Below are positions 1 through 10,400 of a DNA stretch of 14,177 nucleotides, one piece after another. The first letter of the stretch is position 1, and every line of letters begins with the position of its first letter. The notes beneath the pieces are model-generated. The model was not told the origin of the DNA. It saw nothing but the letters and a program-made list of their open reading frames with translations, and made no database searches. A program made the position numbers and the translations under genes. Source of the stretch: an uncultured Opitutia bacterium (GTDB lineage Bacteria; Verrucomicrobiota; Verrucomicrobiia; Opitutales; UBA953); assembly GCA_903882335.1 (NCBI GenBank), contig CAIRWP010000347.1, positions 1 through 14,177 on the forward strand, in the 5' to 3' direction.

Positions 1-828
1 GGGCCAGCGCACGATGAGCGGCACGCGCGTGCCGGTGTCCTTGGGGGACCGCTTGAAGCGCGGCATCCCGCGGCCATGGTCGCCGGTCAGGATCACGATG
101 GTGTTCTCCTCGAGGTTGTTCTCCTTCAGGTACACGAGCACGCGCCCCAGGGTGTAGTCGACCGCCGTGACGAGTTCGTGGTAGTGCGCGACCTCGCGGC
201 GGACTTCCGGGGTGTCGGGGTAGAAGGGCGGCAGTTCGACCTTGGCCGGGTCACGACGGTCGGAGGGCTTGAGGGCCGAGGTGTTGCGCGCATGGGCGTC
301 GTCGCCGGCGCGGACCTGGCTCTCGTGGCTGACGGAGTCGTTGATGTAGGCGAAGAACGGCTGCTTGGGCGGAGCGGTCTTGTTCGCCGGCCGGTTCGCG
401 TAGTTCACCAGGAGTTCGCGGGAATCCGCCAGGTTGCGCTCGCGGATCCCTTGGAAGTCCGTCTTGCCCGGCCACATCACGTGGTACCCGGCTTCCCGGA
501 GTTTCTCGGTGAAGGGCGCCGGCGGGTTGATCACCTTCGAGCGCATGTTCTGCCCGCCCCAGGTCAGCGGGTAGATGCCCGAGACCATCCCGCTCCGGGA
601 AGGGGCGCAGACCGCGCAATGGGTGAAGGCCCGGGTGAAGAGCGCGCCCTCCCGGGCGAGTCGGTCCATGTTGGGGGTGATGGCGTCCTTGCAGCCGTAG
701 GCGCCGGTGTCCGGCCCCATGTCCTCGCCGATCACCAAGACGATGTTCGGGCGGGTGTCCGGTCCCGCCGGGGCGCCTTGGGCAAAGGCCGCGAGGAGGA
801 CGAGAAGGGCGAGCAGGGCGGGGCGCAT
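1..828 (-). CDS. Secreted type I sulfatase, C-terminus cut by the window edge
   Basis: This is a formylglycine-dependent sulfatase that hydrolyses a sulfate ester or sulfamate, probably on a polysaccharide outside the cytoplasm. The first 276 residues are present and the frame runs open off the left edge. The ATG start is followed by a hydrophobic signal peptide (residues 1 to about 18). Then come PNIVLVIGEDMGP (E35 and D36 at the metal site), TPNMDRLA, and the signature C74-A-P-S-R78, in which C74 would become formylglycine. A late GDHGRGMPR motif supplies further metal or substrate ligands. The GED wording and the context THCAVCAPSRSGM recall the heparan N-sulfatase-like branch. This is recognition from memory, and the substrate is unknown. 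No Shine-Dalgarno precedes the start. The gene lies beyond the terminator of the ychF operon, so it should have its own promoter, but I found no convincing one. Confidence 0.93.
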   Translation of the reverse strand, partial: MRPALLALLVLLAAFAQGAPAGPDTRPNIVLVIGEDMGPDTGAYGCKDAITPNMDRLAREGALFTRAFTHCAVCAPSRSGMVSGIYPLTWGGQNMRSKVINPPAPFTEKLREAGYHVMWPGKTDFQGIRERNLADSRELLVNYANRPANKTAPPKQPFFAYINDSVSHESQVRAGDDAHARNTSALKPSDRRDPAKVELPPFYPDTPEVRREVAHYHELVTAVDYTLGRVLVYLKENNLEENTIVILTGDHGRGMPRFKRSPKDTGTRVPLIVRWP

Positions 829-887
829 GGGAATAGGACAGGCGGGTGGGGCGATGGTTGCCCGCGACCGGCGGATGGCAAAGCGAA

Positions 888-909
888 AGGGCGGCCGGAA
901 GGCCGCCCT
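888..909 (-). terminator. Intrinsic-type terminator after ychF
   Basis: A perfect 9-bp stem (888-896 with 901-909, agggcggcc against ggccgccct) encloses a 4-nt loop. On the minus strand the stem is followed by TTTCGCTTTGCC, an interrupted T-rich tail. It lies 43 nt downstream of the ychF stop and upstream of the sulfatase start, so it most likely ends the dnaG-rpoD-ychF transcript. The weak T-tract is the main doubt. Confidence 0.7.
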
Positions 910-952
910 GGAGGGTAGTCGGAAGCCTATCGGCCCCGGCGCTCCTCGCTAA

Positions 953-2062
<1,110 letters not shown>

Positions 2063-2096
2063 GGAAAGGGCAACGTGGGCCTCCGCCTCCCCAAGG

Positions 2097-2497
2097 TCAA
2101 GAGCCGGGAGGGCGGGGCGGCAGGGCTTGGGCCGCCCGGGTCAGGTCCGTCGAGGGCAGGACGACCTCGTCGCGCGGCCCGGGGAGGCCGCGCAAGACCT
2201 CGGCGACGGCGACGCGGCCGTCGAGGCGGGTCACCTTGAGCCAGCCGGTGGGCCGGAGGTCCGCATCCCGGGTGACGACGAATTCCTCGCCGCGCAAAGG
2301 GTGCCCCGGGGCCAACGTGATCACCCGCCAAGCCGCTCCCGGCTGGCCGGGCGAGAGATATCCCGCCGGCAGGTTGCGCGAGGCGCCGTCCGGCCGGGCG
2401 AAGGGGTTGGAGGGCGCCGCCGCGGCGGTCGACTCCGGGTCGGTTGAAACGGCGCAGCCCGCCAGCAGGGCGCCGGCGAGCAGTCCGGCGAACCGGC

Positions 2498-2501
<4 letters not shown>
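2097..2501 (-). CDS. Small lipoprotein, translationally coupled to rpoD
   Basis: A 134-residue protein I do not recognise as a named family. The N-terminus MSRFAGLLAGALLAGC has a short hydrophobic helix and a lipobox ending in C16 (LAGC), so it should be a membrane-anchored lipoprotein facing the periplasm. After a low-complexity Ala/Pro linker (to about 40) a compact region follows, with PTGWLKV, VAVAEVL and GLPGPRDEVV stretches. These suggest a small beta-rich domain. Its ATG overlaps the rpoD stop as ATGA (2498-2501). The start is therefore well fixed, and translation is probably coupled to rpoD termination. The stop codon lies 34 nt above ychF. Why an envelope protein sits between rpoD and ychF is unclear. 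The function is unknown. Confidence 0.8.
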
Positions 2502-4576
<2,075 letters not shown>

Positions 4577-4583
4577 GGGTGGG

Positions 4584-6443
4584 TCAGAGGGAAAGGGCGG
4601 GCGGGGTGCCGTGCTGCTTGCGGAGGCGGATCTTCTCAGTCTGCAGCGCGTTGAGGGTGGCCACGTCCGCCTTGTCGGCGGAGGCGATGCGGGCGTCCAG
4701 CGTGCGGACGAGGCCTTGCGTATGGCGGTTGTGGAACGATTTAAGGATGCCGTTGACGTGCGGCAGGACTTCATCGGGCTGTTCAGCCGGGCTGAAGGAG
4801 CCGGCGGCCAGCCGGGCGGCCTCGGTCCGTAGGTCGTCGTCCAGCGCGTTGAGCGCCTCGCGGACGCCGCTAAAGTGGCCGTGAACCGCTTCGTTGAGCA
4901 GGGCCATCAGGAGGAGGCCTCCGCGGCCGGCTTGGTCGATCCAGTCGAGCGGGAGGGCCTGCGCGACTGGTACGAAGAAGGTATCATGTCGGAGGAGGAA
5001 GAGGACTAGGTCCTCCTCGGGGGTTGTCAAGCCCCCCCCCTTGACAACGGGCTCAGACGCGGCTTCCGCCGTGCCCAACTGGAGGGCGGGGCGTTGCGCG
5101 GCGACCGTCGCGACGTGCCGTTCGTAGGCCATGTGCATCTCCCGGATGCCGATACCGGCGTGGCGGGCGGCCTCGTTGAGCGCCTCGCGGACGATCTCCT
5201 CGGCGCCGGCCTGCTGGACGATGGGGAAGAGCGTCTCGAGGAGCGAGAGGCGGCTGGCCAAGGGGAGGTTGGAAGAGCCCTCGGGCACGAGGGACTGGAC
5301 GCAGAACTGCATCGCGCTGCGCGCAGTCTTGGTGAGGGCGGTCCACTGCGAGGCGTCCTGGGTCGAGAAGAACTCGTCGGGGTCTTTGCCGCCGGGCAGG
5401 GAGAGGAACCGGATGTCGAGGCCCTCTTTCAGGCCGATCGGCAGCAGACGGAGCGCCGCCTTCTGGCCGGCGGCGTCGGCGTCGAGGAAGACGAGCAGGC
5501 GCTGCGAGAAGCGGTGGAGCTGCTGCAGGTGGTCCTCGGTGACCGCGGTGCCCTGCGCGGCGATGACCCCCGGGATCCCGGCGCTGTGGCAGCGAATCGC
5601 GTCGAGCTGCCCCTCCACGAGGATGAAGGGCTCGTCGCCCTTGCGGTTGGAGCGCGCGCGGTCGAGGTTGAAGACCGTGCGCGACTTCTTGAACAACTCC
5701 GTCTCCGGCGAGTTGACGTACTTGGCCTCGCGCGACGGGTCGTCGGGCGGGGTGATGTCGAGCTGGCGGGCGGTGAAGGCGATGACGCGCCCCTGCACGT
5801 CGCGGATCGGGATCGTGAGCCGGCCGCGGAAGCGGCAGCGCCAGCGGGCCGGGTCGGGGATGCGGTCGGTCCCGAAGAACAGGCCCGTGCCGGCGAGCGC
5901 CTCCTTGGTGAAGCCCTTCTTCAGCAGTCCGCCGATCAGCTTGGAGTCGTCCACCGGCGCGAGCCCGACGCCGAAGTCGTCGGCCACCGCCAGGTCGAAT
6001 CGGCGCGTGCGCGTCCAGTAGTCGCGGATCCACTCGCCGTGCACCGGGTCCTCCAGGAAGCAGCGGCGCCAGTAGTCGGCCACGAGGCCGTGGATCTCGA
6101 GCAGCTGGCCGCGCAGCGAGCGTTCGTTGGCGTCGGCCCCGCCGTTCTCATACTCGAGCTGGAAACCGAAGCGGGTGGCGACGCGCTCGACGGATTCGGG
6201 GAAGTCCAGGCCTTCGCGGGCCATCACCAGCTTGAAGGCGTCGCCGCCCTGCTGGGTGCTGAAGCAGTACCACAGCCCGGTCTCGGGGTTCACCTTGAAC
6301 GACGGGCTCTTCTCGGACTTGAACGGGCTGAGGCCCCACCAGTCGCGCCCGCGCTGCTTCATCTGGGTGTAGTCGCCCGCCAACGCGACGATATCCGCGC
6401 GCTGGCGGAGGTCGTCGATGGATCTGCGGGAAATTCGGGCCAC
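4584..6443 (-). CDS. dnaG: DNA primase DnaG with a degenerate zinc ribbon
   Basis: The 619-residue enzyme makes RNA primers at the replication fork. The N-terminal region (1-100) aligns by eye with the CHC2 zinc ribbon, but the ligands read S39, K42, C60 and T63 instead of C, H, C and C. The catalytic domain follows. The TOPRIM part has E278-G-Q-L-D281, then D321-A-D323-A-A-G and GKDPDEF (352-358), so the acidic metal-binding residues are intact. About 472-619 should be the helicase-binding domain, joined by a linker that contains a run of nine G (5032-5040). I chose the GTG at 6443 because the protein then begins MARISRRSIDDL, like other primases. No ATG exists nearby, and in-frame TTG codons upstream add only unrelated residues. 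There is no Shine-Dalgarno. It is followed 7 nt later by rpoD. Confidence 0.95.
   Translation of the reverse strand: MARISRRSIDDLRQRADIVALAGDYTQMKQRGRDWWGLSPFKSEKSPSFKVNPETGLWYCFSTQQGGDAFKLVMAREGLDFPESVERVATRFGFQLEYENGGADANERSLRGQLLEIHGLVADYWRRCFLEDPVHGEWIRDYWTRTRRFDLAVADDFGVGLAPVDDSKLIGGLLKKGFTKEALAGTGLFFGTDRIPDPARWRCRFRGRLTIPIRDVQGRVIAFTARQLDITPPDDPSREAKYVNSPETELFKKSRTVFNLDRARSNRKGDEPFILVEGQLDAIRCHSAGIPGVIAAQGTAVTEDHLQQLHRFSQRLLVFLDADAAGQKAALRLLPIGLKEGLDIRFLSLPGGKDPDEFFSTQDASQWTALTKTARSAMQFCVQSLVPEGSSNLPLASRLSLLETLFPIVQQAGAEEIVREALNEAARHAGIGIREMHMAYERHVATVAAQRPALQLGTAEAASEPVVKGGGLTTPEEDLVLFLLRHDTFFVPVAQALPLDWIDQAGRGGLLLMALLNEAVHGHFSGVREALNALDDDLRTEAARLAAGSFSPAEQPDEVLPHVNGILKSFHNRHTQGLVRTLDARIASADKADVATLNALQTEKIRLRKQHGTPPALSL
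5023..5048. repeat. Perfect inverted repeat around a nine-base homopolymer inside dnaG
   Basis: The arms gttgtcaag (5023-5031) and cttgacaac (5040-5048) are exact reverse complements. They enclose eight C; the full C run is 5032-5040, which is nine G in the dnaG message. The tract encodes K468-G-G-G471. Loss of one G would bring TGA into frame immediately after the tract, and gain of one would give a stop about 16 codons later. A second small stem follows in the message (5015-5001, arms of 6 bp, 3-nt loop). Confidence 0.8.
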
Positions 6444-6604
6444 GGCTGTCAAGGGGTGCGTGTCAAGGGGGGCAGGGCAATGGAAATGAGTTCCCAATCG
6501 GCGGAGGTTTGTTCCTCAGGTGGTCTGCCTGGCAGGGCCCCTTCGTCAAGCAGGGTGCCTGCCAAGTCCCTCACCGGCAGTCGGTTGGCTCGCGGGCGTC
6601 CTTT
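6444..6604. promoter_or_regulatory. 161-nt leader region of dnaG with duplicated TTGACA element
   Basis: No gene is seen here. Next to the dnaG start codon is a direct repeat, tgtcaagggg at 6447-6456 and again at 6461-6470. On the minus strand it reads CCCCTTGACA twice, 14 nt apart. Each copy matches the consensus -35 hexamer, yet neither has a recognisable -10 at 16-18 nt, so an operator is as likely as a promoter. Further upstream is an imperfectly placed inverted repeat, tggcagg (6530-6536) with cctgcca (6558-6564). It has no T-tract. No clear terminator for the TPR lipoprotein gene is visible, so readthrough into dnaG is possible. Confidence 0.4.
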
Positions 6605-7345
6605 TCAGCACTCGTCGCACAGTTTGCGGCGGATTTCCTTGGCCTTTTGGCGAAGTTCCGCCGCCTCCGGCTTACGGTCCTGCAAGGAGAGCGCCTCGGC
6701 CAGGTGGTCCATCACGGAAGCGGCCTCGCGGCGGTCGACCCCGCGGACCCGGACGATCGTGTCGAGTTGCCGGCGCAGCAGGCGTTCGGCTTCGACGGCG
6801 TGGCCGAGTTTGAGTTCCAGGCCGGCCCGGATGCTCAGCAAGCCGAGGAGGTCGTCGTGGTCCGCGCCCAGCCGGGCCTCCTCGAGGGCGATCGCCTCCG
6901 CATAGCCGGCCGAGGCGCGGGCGAAGTCGTTCAGGCGATAGTGGATGCCCGCGAGCTGGACCAGCGCGTTGGCGAAGGCCTCGGCGTCGGCGGCGGGGAG
7001 GGAGCGCCAGGCTTCGATGCTGTCGCGGTAGGCGGCCTCGGCATCGGCGAAATCACCCTGCTCGGCATGGATACGCCCGAGCGTCTCGAGGTACTGCGCA
7101 CGCTTGCGGAGGTTCTCGGCCGTGCGGTGCAGGCGGCGCGAGAGCATGTGGCGCACGTCACGCTCGACCTCGGCGAAGCGCGCCGGGGCGCCCTCGGTGG
7201 TCCGTTTGGCGATCTCCTGGGTGAGCCGCAGGGGCAGGTCTTCGGTGACGATGCGCAGCTCGGTCGGACCTTCCACGGTCGGCGTGCAACCGACGAGGAG
7301 GGCGAGGAGCGCGGCGGCGGCCGGGCGGGGGAGGCGGAGCGACAT
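6605..7345 (-). CDS. TPR-repeat lipoprotein
   Basis: The 246-residue protein begins MSLRLPRPAAAALLALLVGC, a signal peptide with lipobox LVGC (C20), and should be anchored to a membrane outside the cytoplasm. The rest is helical, with about four tetratricopeptide repeats between residues 80 and 240. Typical units read YLETLGRIHAEQGDFADAEAAY and LAGIHYRLNDFARASAGYAEA, each with the small/aromatic pattern of TPR helices. Such repeats bind other proteins; the partner is unknown. The ATG was chosen because it gives a clean signal peptide. In-frame TTG and similar codons up to 7384 would add a Pro/Arg-rich stretch before it. It lies 58 nt downstream of the giant oxidoreductase gene and 161 nt upstream of dnaG, so its operon membership is uncertain. 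Confidence 0.85.
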   Translation of the reverse strand: MSLRLPRPAAAALLALLVGCTPTVEGPTELRIVTEDLPLRLTQEIAKRTTEGAPARFAEVERDVRHMLSRRLHRTAENLRKRAQYLETLGRIHAEQGDFADAEAAYRDSIEAWRSLPAADAEAFANALVQLAGIHYRLNDFARASAGYAEAIALEEARLGADHDDLLGLLSIRAGLELKLGHAVEAERLLRRQLDTIVRVRGVDRREAASVMDHLAEALSLQDRKPEAAELRQKAKEIRRKLCDEC

Positions 7346-7388
7346 CGTGGCGGATAGCCTGCCCGGGGAGGGGCGGGGTCGCAACGGG

Positions 7389-7418
7389 ATTATGGGGGAG
7401 CGCTCAGTCGCCGAGGAA
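7389..7418 (-). promoter_or_regulatory. Possible promoter for the TPR lipoprotein gene
   Basis: On the minus strand CATAAT (7389-7394) matches five of six bases of the -10 consensus. The best -35 candidate is TTCCTC (7413-7418) at 18-nt spacing, which is poor and lies inside the end of the upstream gene. Initiation would fall near 7381, about 35 nt before the lipoprotein ATG. The weak -35 keeps this tentative. Confidence 0.25.
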
Positions 7419-10400
7419 GGTGACGTCGTCGCACTGCGCCTTGAAGAAAGGCGCGGCGCCGTCGACCTCGACGGTCAGCGTGTGATTGCCCGCGGCGATC
7501 GTGGCCTTGGCCACGCCGGCGGCGAGTTCCAGCGGCTTGCCGTCCAGCCAGGCGGCCTTCGCGCCGGTGAGCTGCAAAGGCTTCGTCGCGGCGGCGGAGG
7601 CTGTGAAGCGGGCGCTGGCGTACAGGCGGCCCGGGTTGAAGACCTTGGGCAGCTGCCCGTTGATCAGGGTGTAGACCGGTGTGGGCGCGGCGGACTTCGC
7701 CAGCGCGCCGGGCGGCTGGTCGTCGAAGAGCCAGAGACGGGCGACGTTCGCCTTGCTGGCGTCGAACGGTCCGGGCTTGCCGATCTCGCCGAGGAAGGCG
7801 AAGAGGCTACGCTTGGGCACGTAAGCGAGGCCGTCGACGAGGCCGGCGGGCATGAGGCTGCCGATGTTCTCGCGTTTCACGATGTTGGCCTTGGTCACGG
7901 GCAGCTCGACGCCGGGGCCGGGACGGATGATGACCTCGGTCGCAGTCTCGCGGGCGGGGATACCGTTGAAGACGCTGCCGTCCTTCATCGTGAAGGCGAA
8001 GCCATGGTAGCCTTCCTTCACCTTGGAGGCGGGATTGAGGACGCTCTCGATGATGTAGTCGAGCGGCGCGCTGGCGCCGATGCTCGAGAGATCGGGGCCG
8101 AGTTTGCCGCCGGCGCCGCCGATGGCATGGCAGAGCGCGCAGCCGTTCTGGCGGTAGACCATCTCGCCCTCGGTCGGGTCGGCGCCTTTCTTGACGGCCG
8201 CGACCATCGCGTTGACTTCCGCGGCGTAATCGCGGGCGCCGGCCTTGGCTCCCGTGAGGGGCGTGAGCGCCTCGACGAGGGCCTTGCCGCCGCGACCCAT
8301 GCCGCGGGCGGCCTGCAGGGCGGCCGCATAGGTGTCGGGGCTCAGGTCCGCGGGGAACTTCTTGGCGAGACGTCCCGCGAAGGCCGCGTTCGTGAAGAGT
8401 TCCTGCCAGGTGCGCACGGCGTCATCCTTCTTCAGTTGCGCGAAGACGCCGGGCAGGATCTGGAGCGCCTCGGCCGGGGCGTGTACGGACAGTCCGAGCA
8501 GGGCGCCGCGGCGCACGTCCAGGGGCTGGGTTTCCGCGGACAGCGCCTTGAGCGCGGTGACCGTGGCGGGTTGGCCGATATCACGTAGCGCCTTGAAGGC
8601 GAGGTCGCGCAGGCCGCCGTCGGCGTTCTGGCCGGCGAAGGTCGCGATCGTCGGCACGAAGGTCGCGAGTTTCCAGGCGCCGCTTAGGCGGACGGCGGCG
8701 ACGCGGAGGTCGCGGTTGTCGGACTTGAACAAGGCGCCGAGCGCGGCGAGGTCGCCCTCGGGCCGGGCGTTGCGGCTCACGCCCGCCTCGACGAGCGCGG
8801 CGGCGGCGCGGACGCGGGCCGCGGGTTGCAGCGCGCCTTCCTTGGTCACCGCGGCGAAGAGCATGGTCAGTTCCGTGGCGCCGCCGGAGCGGCCGATCAG
8901 TTCGATCCAGGGACCGGTGCCGGCGGCGTCCAACTGTCGGCCGGCGAACAACTGCTTGATGTAGGGCGCGGCCACGACGGGGTCGGCGATCTTGACGACC
9001 CGCTCCAGCTTGGCCTCGCGGCCGGCGACCTTCTCGGGGTGCGCGGCGAGGTCGGCCAGCCAGAAGCGGGCGGTGTCGTTTACGCTCGTCCAGGCGGCGA
9101 AGTCGAGGAACGAGTCCTCGGGGTTGGCCGGCAGGTTCTCGAGGATCAGCTCGGCGGCGGCGGGCGAGGGGATGCGGGCCAGGGCGCGGAACGCCTCGAG
9201 CTGCACGCGGGGGTTGGCGTGGCGCAGCTGGGCGCCGATCAGGGCGAGGTCGCCGGCGCGCAGTTGCGCGTGCGCCTTGCCGAGCTCGCGCAGGGCCACC
9301 TGCACGTTGACCGGGTCGGCGCTCTTGAGCAGGGCGATGAGGTCGGCGGTCTGGTCGACGCGGCCGCTGAGCAACCACGCCGCGTGGCGGCGGGTGATGT
9401 CATCCTGGGCCCAGGCGGCCAGCGCGGTGTTGAGCCGCTGCGGCGAGAACTGCCGGAGCAGCTCGCGGCGCGCCTGCTCGAATTCCCAGCGGCTCGCGGA
9501 GGTCAGCCGGGTCAGCAGCTCCTCGATCGGCCGACCGACCAGCGGTTGCCAGGCCAGCGGCTTGCTGCCGGTCGGGGCGATGCGCCAGATACGGCCGCGC
9601 TGCTTGTCGCGGCGCGGGTCGCGGAAGTCGACCTCGCCGTGATTGATGATCGGGTTGGTCCAGTCGGCCACGTAGAGCGCGCCGTCCGGCCCCATCGCCA
9701 GGCCGATTGGGCGGAAGGCGGCATCGCTCGTGCGGACCACGTCCGGCTGCGTCTTCGTGATGTAGCCCGAGCGCGGCTTGGCGTCGGCGGTGAAGTCATT
9801 GAAGGCGAAACGGACGATGCGGTGGGCGCGGAAGTCGTTCGTGATCGCGTTGCCCTGCCACTCGGCCGGGAAGAGCGGGCTCTGGACGATTTCGAGGCCG
9901 CAGAACTTGGGGTACGAACCCGGGCTGATGCTGCTGATCGTGCGGCGGGCGCCTTCGGAGGGCGGTAGCACCGCGCCGGGGAAGCCCCAGCTCACGCCGT
10001 TACCGTCGGCGCCGGAGGTCAGGAAAGTCTGGCCCGCGAGGTCCTCCTGCTGGCCCCAGGCGTTGACGAGTCCCTTGGAGTGGACCTCGAGGCGTTCGCG
10101 GGTCGGGTCGTAGGCGAAAGCCACGCCGGAGTTGGCGCGGATCAGGCCCCACGGCGTCTCGACGTGCGAGTGGATGTAGATCGTCTGGTGGAAGTAGAGC
10201 CGGCCGTCGACGCCCCAGTGCAGGCCGTGGATGATGTGGTGGGTATCCTCGGTGCCGAAGCCGCTGAGGACGATCCGACGTTCGGAGAGCAGGCCGTCCG
10301 CGCCCGGCTTGGTCAGGTGGAGCAGCTCGGTGCTGGCGCCGACGAAGCAGCCGCCGTCGCCATCCGGCGCCACGCCCGCGGGGATCAGCAGCTTGTCCGC

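Noticed and set aside
4577..4774. N-terminal extension of RpoD to an upstream start
   Set aside because: The added residues are read from another frame of dnaG and are Ser/Thr/Arg-rich without homology. The ATG at 4576 sits at the normal intergenic spacing.
6441..6466. TTGACA hexamers as a classical promoter for dnaG
   Set aside because: No -10-like hexamer occurs 16-18 nt downstream of either copy, and initiation would fall inside the coding region. Kept only as a possible operator.
6444..6497. Upstream TTG starts for DnaG
   Set aside because: They add residues not found in primases and would have to translate through the TTGACA repeat. The GTG gives the standard primase N-terminus.
5094..6905. 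Plus-strand open frame of 603 codons opposite dnaG
   Set aside because: Shadow of dnaG and its leader. It is full of Ala/Gly/Arg/Val runs with no family motif.
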